From positions 1 to 12,895 of the forward strand of contig MU625056.1 of the NCBI GenBank assembly GCA_025349905.2: a DNA stretch of 12,895 nucleotides, given 5' to 3'. The DNA comes from Blastocladiella britannica. Lineage: Eukaryota; Blastocladiomycota; Blastocladiomycetes; Blastocladiales; Blastocladiaceae. The notes beneath the pieces are model-generated. The model was not told the DNA's origin. It did not search any database and worked only from the letters and a program-made list of their open reading frames with translations. Position numbers and translations under genes: made by a program. Positions 12,240 to 12,895 of this stretch are shown one piece after another (within the stretch, counting starts at the first letter, position 1; each line of letters begins with the position of its first letter).

Positions 12240-12820
12240 TCACTTGACATACACCAGCGACTTCATCTCCTTGCGCGCCGACTCGAGCGCCTCCTTGGCG
12301 TCGCCCTCCGCCTTGGCCGCCGACACCAGCACCACCGACGCCGGCCGCTTGGTGGACCCAGCTGCGCCAATCTCCTGCTTGGACGGCACAAACACGTACG
12401 GGACATCATTTTCCTCGCACAGCACTGGAATGTGCGAGATCACGTCCACGGGCGTCACGTCGGCCGCGATAATCACGATTCTGTTTTTTTTTTTTTTCGA
12501 ATTTGGTCAGTCTCATTTCTTCTTTACTCAAGAGTACAAGAATGTAAAAAGTACCCCTTTTCGCCCTTGCGCAGGGCCTTAACCACCTCCTTCATGCCGC
12601 GGCGCGTGGCCTTGCCAACAGTCGCCTTCTTGACGGTCTTGAGGAGCTTCTTGGTCAGGTCTGCGTCGGCCATCGGCGATGCAATGGGGGACACAAAGCG
12701 TGCCGGCGCCGTAGTCGCGTCGGTGGTCGCGTCCGAAGAGGAGGTAGTCTTGGACTTTTTGGACTTTTTGTCAACGTCCATGGCGGACGAGTCGCGCGAC
12801 TTCTTTGATTCCTTGGCCAT
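12240..12820 (-). CDS. NHP2: H/ACA snoRNP protein NHP2 (L7Ae family)
   Basis: Two exons: 12820-12555 and 12480-12240 (74-bp intron); 168 aa. NHP2 is one of the four core proteins of H/ACA ribonucleoproteins, which guide pseudouridylation of rRNA and snRNA in the nucleolus. The L7Ae-type RNA-binding fold is clear: K-K-A-T-V-G-K-A-T-R-R-G-M-K-E-V-V-K-A (64-82), then L-R-K-G-E-K-G (83-89), I-V-I-I-A-A-D-V-T-P-V-D-V-I (90-103) and L-C-E-E-N-D-V-P-Y (108-116). The join G(GG/A)I falls inside the conserved R-K-G-E-K-G-I block. NHP2 is preferred over SNU13 or L7A because of the H-I-P-V-L-C-E-E-N-D-V-P-Y-V-F-V-P-S-K block, the longer N-terminus and the size (yeast NHP2 156 aa). The first 50 residues are Lys/Ser/Thr/Asp-rich and probably disordered. 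Confidence 0.93.
12484..12497 (-). repeat. A14 homopolymer just before the NHP2 3' splice site
   Basis: On the coding strand the intron ends in fourteen consecutive A followed by CAG. A polypyrimidine tract is expected at this position in most eukaryotes. The tract is non-coding and prone to length change. A CTGAC branch-site-like sequence lies about 20-30 bases before the AG. Confidence 0.8.
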
Positions 12821-12895
12821 TTTTTACGATGTTAATTATTGAGTAAAATACGGTGTATTCGTGAGTTTGCTCGAATTAGCTGGGGTGGAAAAGTA
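12821..12895 (-). promoter_or_regulatory. Upstream region of NHP2
   Basis: The 75 AT-rich bases upstream of the NHP2 ATG reach the window edge. They should hold its 5' UTR and part of its promoter. I see no gene or clear motif here. Confidence 0.4.

Overview
The window is a compact, intron-rich eukaryotic nuclear segment. About 12.4 kb holds six protein genes, broken by about 30 short introns of 37-82 bp. Exons are GC-rich, and introns and gaps are AT-rich. Three features point to a flagellated lineage, most likely a zoosporic (chytrid- or blastoclad-like) fungus. CEP164 (centriole distal appendages) and CFAP69 (axoneme) are both present. The mRNA capping guanylyltransferase is a stand-alone protein, as in fungi, and not fused to a triphosphatase as in animals. 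The genus cannot be told from the sequence.

Layout from left to right. Bases 1-249 carry what looks like the broken C-terminal end of a TnpB/Fanzor-type transposon nuclease. Bases 484-3356 (+) are a DEAH-box RNA helicase closest to DHX40 (10 exons, 762 aa). Bases 3377-6199 (-) are a CEP164 homologue with an N-terminal WW domain and long coiled coils (6 exons, 839 aa). Bases 6304-9522 (+) are a CFAP69 homologue (8 exons, 921 aa). Bases 9569-11661 (-) are the capping guanylyltransferase with an unusual C-terminal tail (8 exons, 562 aa). Bases 11722-12116 (-) are a TMEM14-family membrane protein (2 exons, 106 aa). Bases 12240-12820 (-) are the H/ACA snoRNP protein NHP2 (2 exons, 168 aa).

The two ciliary genes are divergent, with only 104 bp between their start codons, so they probably share one promoter and are switched on together when cilia are built. 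DHX40/CEP164 and CFAP69/guanylyltransferase are convergent pairs, with 20 bp and 46 bp between stop codons, so their 3' UTRs must overlap. The other genes are housekeeping RNA or membrane functions with no evident link to the ciliary pair.

The most unusual features are an 11-nt micro-exon inside the helicase Walker A motif, introns with the U-rich tract after the 5' splice site and A-rich sequence before the 3' splice site, and the transposon nuclease remnant. All exon joins were deduced by eye from frame continuity, GT-AG borders and family motifs. No search or transcript data were available.
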